From assembly GCF_029892965.1 (NCBI RefSeq), contig NZ_JARXWN010000004.1, forward strand, positions 124,001 through 188,000: DNA of 64,000 bases. The letters run 5' to 3'. The notes under the pieces are model-generated. The model did no database searches, was not told the origin of the DNA, and worked only from the letters and a program-made list of their open reading frames with translations. Made by a program: the position numbers and the translations under genes. This DNA comes from Dysgonomonas sp. PF1-14 (GTDB taxonomy: Bacteria; Bacteroidota; Bacteroidia; Bacteroidales; Dysgonomonadaceae). Below, one piece after another: positions 57,074-64,000 of this stretch (the stretch's first letter is position 1; each line of letters starts with the position of its first letter).

Positions 57074-58441
57074 TTATTTCAACGACGGTGATTCAAAATT
57101 CAGTTTCTTCAAACCTTTCTGTACATCGGGGTGACTCATAAAGAGTTTCCACAATAGTCCCGAGCGGTAGTTTTCTATCATTACGGCAATAGGCCCCTGA
57201 TCGATAGCCAGATAACGCTGAGGATACCAGTTGTCGGTTTCGCTGAATGCATCATAAAAGCCATACTGTCCCCATAGCTTATTACCTTTGCTATACAGGT
57301 TTCTCATTACCTTCATTGATTCTTCGGGCGTATATACAATAGATGACAAGGCTGCCGTAGGTGTTATTACGCCCAGATCACCTGCTTCATCGGGTTCGTG
57401 TGCGGCATAACCGTTCACAGAATAGCTGGCAGTAAGTCCCCAAGCATTTTCGCCATAGCCTTTATAACCTTTCGGATTGCGGATACAGTATGCCCGGTTG
57501 ATAAGCGTATAGTTTTTCATCTCTTCGAAATAATCGGCATACTTGTCTTTCAGCCCTGTAGGATTCAGTCCTAGAAATGAGTAGTGTGCCCAGAAAAGAG
57601 GCCCTACCCCGCTATTGCTTTGGTAACGCATATTCAAAGTATAACCTTCCAGTTGATGAGGTCCGATGATTTTGCCTCCTTCAGCCCAACCTTCGTTATA
57701 TACTTCGGCAGGGACGCCATAGGTAGGCGAACATGCGGCAAGAACATAAGTAATCAGACATTCATTATATCCCCTGATCGGGAAATTCATTTCCCAAGAA
57801 TGGTCGGGACTCCAGTGCCAGAACAAAACATTCTGTGAGTTGCGGTGCCAGTTCCAGTCTACCTTACGCCATATTTTGTCTATGCGGACAGCCAGTGCTT
57901 TTTCGGCAGCCGTTCCATTCACATAGTATTGGTGTAAAGCCAACAGTCCTTGCATCAGAAAGGAGGTTTCTACCAGGTCGCCCCCGTTATCCTTATCGCT
58001 GAATCCCACTACTTTACCTGTTTCGCCGTTCCACCAGTGGGGATATACTCCATTATATGCATCAGCTTTCTCCAGAAAGTTTACAATTCGAGTCATGCGT
58101 TCCAGTCCTTGTTCTCGGGTTACATAACCACGATCTATTCCGGCTATAACAGCCATTATACCGAAACCGCTTCCTCCCGAAGTAACAGTATTCATATTGT
58201 ATTTACCATAATCGCCGTCTACATGATAACGCTCGCGCGCCATGCCGCTAACAGGCTCGGCTCCATCCCAGAAGTAGTTGAATGTACGACGCTGCACACT
58301 ATCGAGCAGAGCCTCATCAGACAGTTCGACTACCGGATCATTATCTTCAGTCTGATCTTTCAACTGTTTGTCCTTGCAGCCGACAGCGGCAAACAATAAA
58401 CCTGAAAGGAGAAGGAAAAATTGTATCTTTTTCATAATCAT
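57074..58441 (-). CDS. GH144-like lipoprotein, probable endo-beta-1,2-glucanase
   Basis: 455 residues with a lipobox ending AAVGC (Cys22). An (alpha/alpha)6-type glucoamylase-like domain (PF10091 style) covers most of it: RRTFNYFWDGAEP, GGSGFGIMAVIAGIDRGY, PHWWNGETGKVVGFSDKDNG. Asp151, Asp155 and Glu158 in DNGGDLVE keep the D-x3-D-x2-E spacing that I recall for the Chitinophaga GH144 enzyme. Its start is 1 bp after the GH3 stop. It is expected at the cell surface, cutting beta-1,2-glucan into sophoro-oligosaccharides; GH144 is a strong guess, not proven. Confidence 0.82.
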   Translation of the reverse strand: MIMKKIQFFLLLSGLLFAAVGCKDKQLKDQTEDNDPVVELSDEALLDSVQRRTFNYFWDGAEPVSGMARERYHVDGDYGKYNMNTVTSGGSGFGIMAVIAGIDRGYVTREQGLERMTRIVNFLEKADAYNGVYPHWWNGETGKVVGFSDKDNGGDLVETSFLMQGLLALHQYYVNGTAAEKALAVRIDKIWRKVDWNWHRNSQNVLFWHWSPDHSWEMNFPIRGYNECLITYVLAACSPTYGVPAEVYNEGWAEGGKIIGPHQLEGYTLNMRYQSNSGVGPLFWAHYSFLGLNPTGLKDKYADYFEEMKNYTLINRAYCIRNPKGYKGYGENAWGLTASYSVNGYAAHEPDEAGDLGVITPTAALSSIVYTPEESMKVMRNLYSKGNKLWGQYGFYDAFSETDNWYPQRYLAIDQGPIAVMIENYRSGLLWKLFMSHPDVQKGLKKLNFESPSLK

Positions 58442-58442
58442 A

Positions 58443-60737
58443 TCAATTCAATGTAAACTTCGCCGATTTCACATCACGGCTGTTACCTCCGATCATTACA
58501 TCAAAGTCGCCCGGTTCGAATACATATTGAAGGTCGTAGTTATAGAACTTCAACAGTTCCGGTGTGATCTTAAAGCTCACTGTCTTCGATTCTCCTGCTT
58601 TGAGGAATACTTTTTCAAATCCTTTCAGTTCTTTTACAGGACGGGTTACACTGCCTACAATATCGCGGATATATAGCTGTACAACTTCTGCACCGTCTGT
58701 TTTGCCGGTATTGGTAACTGTTACACTAGCTGTAAGCTGACCGTTGCTGTTGATAGCTGTCGAGCTGAGTTTGACGTCACTGTATGAGAATGTAGTATAA
58801 CTGAGTCCATATCCGAACGGATAAAGCGGATCGTTGCTTACATCGAGGTAGTTGCTGCGGAATTTTTCGAACCATCTGCCTTCACCCAATGGACGACCTG
58901 TATTTTTATGATTGTAGAACAATGGAATTTGTCCTACATTCTGAGGATATGTTGCAGGAAGTTTTCCACTCGGGTTCACATCGCCGAACAACACATCACC
59001 GATAGCAAGAGCTGCTTCTGTTCCTCCGAACCAAACATTGAGTATGGCAGGTACATTTTCGTCTTCCCATGTGAGTGTTATCGGACGACCTGAAAATAGC
59101 ACAAGTACTACAGGCTTTCCTGTTTTTAACAATTCTTTCAGCAATGTTTTCTGTACATCGGGGATACCGATATCTGTACGGCTGCTGGCTTCACCACTAA
59201 ATTCGGACGATTCACCCAATGCTGCTACAATTACATCTGCATTTCTGGATACTTCCAATGCTTCGCGCAGCATTTCTTCATCTGAGCGGGTTTCTTTATC
59301 GCGATTAAGCGTACGCCCAAACATAGTTGCATGTTCTTCGAGTTTAGCATCTTTTGTCAGATGGCTACCTTTGGCATATACTACCTTCGCCTTGTTGCTG
59401 GCAACTGCCTGTAAACCTTCAACTACTGTTGCGGGTTTTTCGAGGTTAACGGCTACACTCCATGTGCCTGCCATATTGGAACTTGTATTTGCCAATGGCC
59501 CAACAACAGCTATTGTTCCCTGTTTTTTCAACGGAAGGGTATTGTTCGCATTTTTCAGTAACACGAAACTTTCCGATGCTATCTTGCGGGCAACTGCACG
59601 ATGTTCGGGTGTGAATATCTCTTTCTTTGCACGGTTTACATCAATATATTTATAAGGATCGGCAAACAAGCCCAGCTTATATTTGGCTTCAAGCACACGA
59701 CGACAAGCCAGATCGATCTCAGCCTGAGTGACTTTATTTTCTTTCAGTGATTTACCTAAGGTCTGCAAGCCTTCGCTCACCATGTCCATATCTATACCTG
59801 CTTTGAGTGCACGTGCCGATACTGTTTGCAGATCGCCGATACCATGATCTACCATTTCGCTGATACCTGTATAGTCAGTTACAACAAAACCATCGAAGCC
59901 CCATTGTTTACGCAATACGTCAGTCATCAGCCATTTATTAGCTGTAGCGGGTACACCGTCTACTTCGTTGAATGATGCCATTACACTTCCTACTCCGGCT
60001 TCTACTGCTGCCTGATAAGGATACATATATTCATTGAACATACGTATTCGGCTCATATCTACAGTGTTGTAGTCACGTCCGGCTTCTCCGGCTCCATAGA
60101 GCGCATAGTGTTTTACACAGGCCATAATGTTAGAATTGAGTTTATAAGCCTGATCACCCCTTCCCTGATAGCCATATACCATTGCTTTGGCTATTGCTCC
60201 GCCAAGAAACGGATCTTCACCGCTTCCTTCCGAGAAACGTCCCCAACGGGCATCGCGCGAAATATCTACCATCGGACTGAATGTCCAGCTGATACCGTCT
60301 GCACTGGCTTCTACTGCTGCAATACGTGCCGATTGTTCAACAGCAGCCATATCCCATGTAGCAGCTAATCCTAACGGAATAGGGAATACTGTTTCATATC
60401 CGTGAATTACGTCCATTCCGAAAATCAACGGAATCTTGAGACGGCTTTCTTCTACAGCAATGCGTTGTACATCTCTTATTTTTTCTACACCTTTTATATT
60501 GAATAGTCCTCCAACTTGTCCTTTCTTAATTTTTTCAGCAATGTTGCTACTTTTTGCTTGCCCGGTCGTTATATCGCCGGAGCTGGGAAGATTGAGCTGC
60601 CCCAATTTTTCTTCCAATGTCATTTTGTTCATCAGGTCAGTGATGAACTTGTCCATTTTAGGGTCTTTCTTCTGTGCATAAGTGCTCAACACAAACAGGC
60701 ACATAAAGAAGACCGCTATTGTTTTTAAAGTCTTCAT
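58443..60737 (-). CDS. bglX: GH3 beta-glucosidase
   Basis: 764 residues with a signal peptide (AVFFMCLFVLSTYA). It contains the GH3 TIM-like barrel (about 30-390) with the nucleophile Asp in GFVVTDYTGI, the alpha/beta sandwich (GSGEDPFLGG and ALGESSEFSGEASSR, the latter with the likely acid/base Glu), and an Fn3-like C-terminus (about 680-764). It probably releases glucose from oligosaccharides made by the GH144 neighbour in the periplasm. A promoter box and the shared hairpin lie upstream, so it may be transcribed apart from susCD. Confidence 0.93.
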   Translation of the reverse strand: MKTLKTIAVFFMCLFVLSTYAQKKDPKMDKFITDLMNKMTLEEKLGQLNLPSSGDITTGQAKSSNIAEKIKKGQVGGLFNIKGVEKIRDVQRIAVEESRLKIPLIFGMDVIHGYETVFPIPLGLAATWDMAAVEQSARIAAVEASADGISWTFSPMVDISRDARWGRFSEGSGEDPFLGGAIAKAMVYGYQGRGDQAYKLNSNIMACVKHYALYGAGEAGRDYNTVDMSRIRMFNEYMYPYQAAVEAGVGSVMASFNEVDGVPATANKWLMTDVLRKQWGFDGFVVTDYTGISEMVDHGIGDLQTVSARALKAGIDMDMVSEGLQTLGKSLKENKVTQAEIDLACRRVLEAKYKLGLFADPYKYIDVNRAKKEIFTPEHRAVARKIASESFVLLKNANNTLPLKKQGTIAVVGPLANTSSNMAGTWSVAVNLEKPATVVEGLQAVASNKAKVVYAKGSHLTKDAKLEEHATMFGRTLNRDKETRSDEEMLREALEVSRNADVIVAALGESSEFSGEASSRTDIGIPDVQKTLLKELLKTGKPVVLVLFSGRPITLTWEDENVPAILNVWFGGTEAALAIGDVLFGDVNPSGKLPATYPQNVGQIPLFYNHKNTGRPLGEGRWFEKFRSNYLDVSNDPLYPFGYGLSYTTFSYSDVKLSSTAINSNGQLTASVTVTNTGKTDGAEVVQLYIRDIVGSVTRPVKELKGFEKVFLKAGESKTVSFKITPELLKFYNYDLQYVFEPGDFDVMIGGNSRDVKSAKFTLN

Positions 60738-60779
60738 TTTTACTTTATAATTTTATTTACCTAAAACCTAAAACCAACC

Positions 60780-60815
60780 TAAGGTCGTAGACCTTTTTTA
60801 TTATTTTGTTAAGTA
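60780..60815. repeat. shared 35-bp leader hairpin, copy 2
   Basis: TAAGGTCGTAGACCTTTTTT, then ATTATTTTGTTAAGTA, near-identical to 24039-24073. It lies in the GH3 leader between the putative start site and the ATG. Confidence 0.65.
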
Positions 60816-60822
60816 TAATAAT

Positions 60823-60830
60823 CAAATTTA
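60823..60830 (-). promoter_or_regulatory. putative promoter of GH3 gene
   Basis: TAAATTTG on the minus strand fits TAnnTTTG. Transcription would start at about 60815, at the edge of the shared hairpin. Confidence 0.45.
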
Positions 60831-60941
60831 GTTATACTTAAGAGATATCATTAGATACCTTCTATTACTAAATAACCAACAATCTTTATTGAAAACCTTA
60901 AAAGTCTAATCTCTCGGATTGACTATAAGATAAAGTTTAAA

Positions 60942-60971
60942 CAACTGCACTCCGCCTAAAGAGTGCAGTTG
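60942..60971 (-). terminator. terminator after susD
   Basis: An 11-bp stem (CAACTGCACTC/GAGTGCAGTTG) 18 bp past the SusD stop. On the minus strand TTTAAACTTTATC follows, a weak T-run, so it may only partly stop transcription. Confidence 0.65.
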
Positions 60972-60988
60972 TTTAAAGATTTTCTTAA

Positions 60989-62434
60989 TTAGCTCCAGCC
61001 CGGATTTTGCCCTAGCGATGGAGTATTCAACAACTGGGTGTTTGATATAGGGAATAACTCGTGTTTTCCTTTTATAAACGGTTTGCCATGAGCTTTCATT
61101 ACAGATTCTGCCTGTCCTGTACGAACAAGATCGAACCAACGATCGTGCTCAAATGCAAGTTCGAGACGGCGTTCGTGCCAGATAGCCTTACGCAATTCAT
61201 CTTTGTTTGTAGTAGTCACTTTTGTAAGTTTCACTCTGTCTCTTATATCATTTAATGCAGCCAATGCTTCGGTAGTTTTACCCAATTCGTTTCCGGCTTC
61301 GGCTTTGATGAGATAGATTTCACCTAAACGAAGGTATCTGAGGTTTTTATCTCCATCACCTGCACCTTTATTGGCACTGGAATAAGCTTTCATATTGTAC
61401 ATTGGGTTTTCGCAGTTCTTCAATTCATAACCATCATATAGAGTAGAATTATTAAAGATGATAGTAGCATCGCGGCGAATAACATCACCTGTTACACCCG
61501 GCTGTGCACTTGTCTCTGCATTGAAAGCATTCAGAAGATCCTGAGTAGGTGTATTGAAACCCCAGCCCCAGCCTGTACCACCACGAGCTCCCTGTGTTTC
61601 GGAATATTGCTGAATACCATGTGCAGGAGAAGTTCCTCTTGCCTGTATCTCAAACAATGATTCGGAACTATTTTCACCTTCCAGTCTCCATATCTTAGAA
61701 TAATCTATCAGTGCATAACCGTAATTGGTGTTAGAAATCACTGCCGATGCATTGTCATAAGCATCCTGCCATTTTTCCTGATACAGATACACTTTTGAAA
61801 GTAATCCCTGTGCGGCACCTTTAGTTGCACGCCCCAAGTCTTTACTATCGGTATATTTGTCAGGAAGAGCCGCCATCGCATCTTTCAGATCTTGTTCGAT
61901 ATGTGCATAGACTTCTGCTTTAGGAGCTCTTGTCAGCACATCCTCTTCTTGTATAGATACATCACCCCAACCTCTTACCAGATAGAAGTAAGATATAGCT
62001 CTCAAGAATTTAGCTTCACCGATCAGTCTGTTCTTGTATGTTGCATCCTGAAGACCATAACTCTCAGCAAATTCAATAGCTTTAGTTGCACGACCAATGG
62101 TTTTATACCAACGTGTCCACATAGCATCAACCGATCCGGCACCACTGGTAAATGTAAGTTCATCAAACAATTGCTTATCACCGCCCGGGTCACTAGGAGA
62201 GCTTCCCTTATCGGCATTGTCGGAGATCATTTCTGTAATGGCGAGGAATGAGAAAGCATAATCCCAATCGGTAAACATTCCATACACTCCGTTTACAAAC
62301 ATTTCGGGTGTATATACATCTTCCTTATCGTCTTCTTCTACCCTTTCCTGTGAATCCACATCGAGGAAATCACTACAGGCAGATGCAAAAAAGATAAGAG
62401 CTATGGATAGTATTCCTATATATATTTTTTTCAT
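60989..62434 (-). CDS. SusD/RagB-family glycan-binding lipoprotein
   Basis: 481 residues, lipobox ending FASAC (Cys20). The helical SusD repertoire is visible: SFLAITEMISDNADKG, AEAKFLRAISYFYLVRGWGD (as GEAKFLRA), and the closing WHERRLELAFEHDRWFDLVR. It caps the SusC channel at the cell surface and delivers oligosaccharides. It follows susC by 21 bp. Confidence 0.95.
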   Translation of the reverse strand: MKKIYIGILSIALIFFASACSDFLDVDSQERVEEDDKEDVYTPEMFVNGVYGMFTDWDYAFSFLAITEMISDNADKGSSPSDPGGDKQLFDELTFTSGAGSVDAMWTRWYKTIGRATKAIEFAESYGLQDATYKNRLIGEAKFLRAISYFYLVRGWGDVSIQEEDVLTRAPKAEVYAHIEQDLKDAMAALPDKYTDSKDLGRATKGAAQGLLSKVYLYQEKWQDAYDNASAVISNTNYGYALIDYSKIWRLEGENSSESLFEIQARGTSPAHGIQQYSETQGARGGTGWGWGFNTPTQDLLNAFNAETSAQPGVTGDVIRRDATIIFNNSTLYDGYELKNCENPMYNMKAYSSANKGAGDGDKNLRYLRLGEIYLIKAEAGNELGKTTEALAALNDIRDRVKLTKVTTTNKDELRKAIWHERRLELAFEHDRWFDLVRTGQAESVMKAHGKPFIKGKHELFPISNTQLLNTPSLGQNPGWS

Positions 62435-62455
62435 AACAGAATATTTTAGCTTTTA

Positions 62456-64000
62456 TTAAAATTGTAAGTTAAGACCAAAAATGAAATTACGAGTTGTAGG
62501 ATATGCTGACAGTTCTATACCGGCAGTACCGCTAGGTTGTCCGATCGGCACAGTTCGATCGTTAGAGTATCCGGATATTTCAGGAGAAAAGCCTGAATAA
62601 CCTGTAAACATAAACGGATTTTGAGCAGTAAAGTAGAATCTCAATCTTGATCCACTGAATACCAAATCGTTAAATGTATATCCTAATGTAATATTGTTGA
62701 TACGGAAGAATGCACCGCTTTCGAGGAAATAACTGGAAGAATAACTGTCGCGGTTAGCTCCCGGATGTTCGTTAGTAGAACCTGCACCTGTCCAACGATT
62801 TTTATATGTATCATAGGTAATGTTTTCACCACCGTCGATACGTCCGTGCTTCAAGCCGTTATAAATCTTATTTCCGGCAACTCCGTATCCGTCAATACTG
62901 AAATCAACGTTTTTATATTCCAGTCCTAAATGAATACCATAGCTGGAAGTAGGCAAATATGATCCCATATACACTTTATCGCGATCATCGATCATACCAT
63001 CACCGTTCTGATCTTTATATTTCAGATGTCCTGGTTTTGGAACTCCTAATTTTGCAGTCGCATTGTCAATTTCTTCCTGAGTTTGCCATACACCATCGGC
63101 TTCTAGCAACCACCATGCAAACAGCGGTTGGTCTTCTGCCAGACGTTTGGTTATCTGTCCGTCACTCAGGCTACCTCCAGTTTGTCCGGCATAGGTAGGT
63201 GTTACGTTTTTCACTCGGTTCTTGTTATAAGAATAGTTTGCGCTTATATCGTATTTAAGTCCATTAGCCAGCTTATCGTTCCAAGCTAATACCACTTCAA
63301 TACCACTATTTTCGACTTCAGCTCCGTGAGCAAAAAAATTCTTTTCGTACCAAACATTTCCTACCGGTTTTACATCCAAGATAGTATTAGTATTCAATTT
63401 ATTGTAATAATCGACACCTCCGGTCAAGCGATCGTTCAGCATGGAGAAATCAAAACCGATACCCCATTCTCTTGTTTTTTCCCAAGTCAATGGAACAACA
63501 GGTGAGCCATAAGCAGCACCGTATACCAAGTTCTGGCTAGGGCCGAATACATAGTTATAGTTATCGCTGGCAGTAGATGAATATATCTGATTTACGTTCA
63601 ATGGTACGTCCTGGTTACCTAGTTTACCCCAAGTTCCTCTTAGTTTCAGATAATCGAGGAAGTTCACATCCTGCATGAAGCTCTCATTAGAGATTGTCCA
63701 ACCAAAACCTACAGACGGGAATGTTCCCCAGTAGTCTTCATTTGACTTGAACGTACTGGAACCGTCACGACGAATTGTTCCTGTGAAGTAGTACTTATTA
63801 TCGAAATTGTATTGTACGCGGGCAAAATAAGAGGCCAGTGCTCTAGGAGTATAATAATACTGATCTAATTCTTTCGCATAAGCATCTGAGGCCATACCAA
63901 TGTTCCAATATTGAGGTTTTGACGGCACATCGTATCCTTTCATTATAGAAGTATTACCGATACCCGACTTCTCTCTGGACATACCTACTACAGCTTCTAC
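62456..64000 (-). CDS. SusC/RagA-family TonB-dependent receptor (C-terminal part)
   Basis: About 515 residues of the beta-barrel, running off the right edge; the plug and N-terminus lie outside. YYFTGTIRRDGSSTFKSNED, FLDYLKLRGTWGKLGNQDVP and GGVDYYNKLNTNTILDVKPV are typical of the family. The end is GLNLQF with a terminal Phe. It imports oligosaccharides with TonB energy. It is the first PUL gene visible. Confidence 0.95.
   Translation of the reverse strand, partial: VEAVVGMSREKSGIGNTSIMKGYDVPSKPQYWNIGMASDAYAKELDQYYYTPRALASYFARVQYNFDNKYYFTGTIRRDGSSTFKSNEDYWGTFPSVGFGWTISNESFMQDVNFLDYLKLRGTWGKLGNQDVPLNVNQIYSSTASDNYNYVFGPSQNLVYGAAYGSPVVPLTWEKTREWGIGFDFSMLNDRLTGGVDYYNKLNTNTILDVKPVGNVWYEKNFFAHGAEVENSGIEVVLAWNDKLANGLKYDISANYSYNKNRVKNVTPTYAGQTGGSLSDGQITKRLAEDQPLFAWWLLEADGVWQTQEEIDNATAKLGVPKPGHLKYKDQNGDGMIDDRDKVYMGSYLPTSSYGIHLGLEYKNVDFSIDGYGVAGNKIYNGLKHGRIDGGENITYDTYKNRWTGAGSTNEHPGANRDSYSSSYFLESGAFFRINNITLGYTFNDLVFSGSRLRFYFTAQNPFMFTGYSGFSPEISGYSNDRTVPIGQPSGTAGIELSAYPTTRNFIFGLNLQF

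Overview
The window is a 64-kb piece of a Bacteroidota chromosome, most likely from Dysgonomonas or a close relative in the Bacteroidales; the genus is inferred. The phylum call rests on a SusC/SusD pair, an ATP synthase operon in the order atpD-C-(small membrane gene)-B-E-F-H-A-G with a secreted N-terminal extension on AtpB, a tmRNA tag ending NYALAA, a carboxynorspermidine synthase, a DUF6377 regulator, and many TAnnTTTG promoter boxes.

Layout. At 1-1060 (minus) lies the edge of an integrative element: a tyrosine recombinase carrying a frameshift, directly beside the 3' end of the tmRNA gene (1223-1618). An ABC ATPase and its membrane partner follow (1844-4676). The F1Fo-ATP synthase operon occupies 4787-12356 (minus), with C-rich palindromic repeats in its spacers. 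Facing it are carboxynorspermidine synthase and a polytopic membrane protein (12858-15894). Next come pyrB, pyrI and a flavin reductase (16139-18094), preceded by a short ORF and a terminator that together look like an attenuator. From 18136 to 24896 (minus) are a long/short pair of secreted QVTIG-motif proteins, a metallo-hydrolase, two SPOR proteins, serS and an ecotin-type protease inhibitor. A decayed LytTR fragment lies at about 25.1-25.4 kb.

A DUF6377 regulator (25556-27214) precedes a sugar-acid cassette (27427-33909): KDG kinase, KDPG aldolase, IlvD/Edd dehydratase, GntP permease and porin. Together these fit a semi-phosphorylative Entner-Doudoroff route. At 34-38 kb are a terminase-small-subunit-like HTH protein, GrpB, a double GNAT protein, and an aldo/keto-reductase-fold ferredoxin protein that lacks the usual catalytic residues. 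A second long/short QVTIG pair (38279-40479, minus) stands divergent from two tandem HTH regulators (40994-42920). A MacAB-TolC-like exporter follows (43227-49365). PutA (49511-53017, minus) and a small lipoprotein come next.

The right end (54399-64000, minus) is a polysaccharide utilization locus: SusC (cut by the window edge), SusD, GH3, a GH144-like lipoprotein, a GH43/discoidin protein and an esterase. GH3 plus GH144 suggests beta-1,2-glucan as substrate. Small non-coding repeats are unusually common: about 180-bp MITE-like elements with GTTTAAATTT ends, about 115-bp double-hairpin REP elements, C-rich palindromes, and a shared 35-bp hairpin in two 5' leaders.
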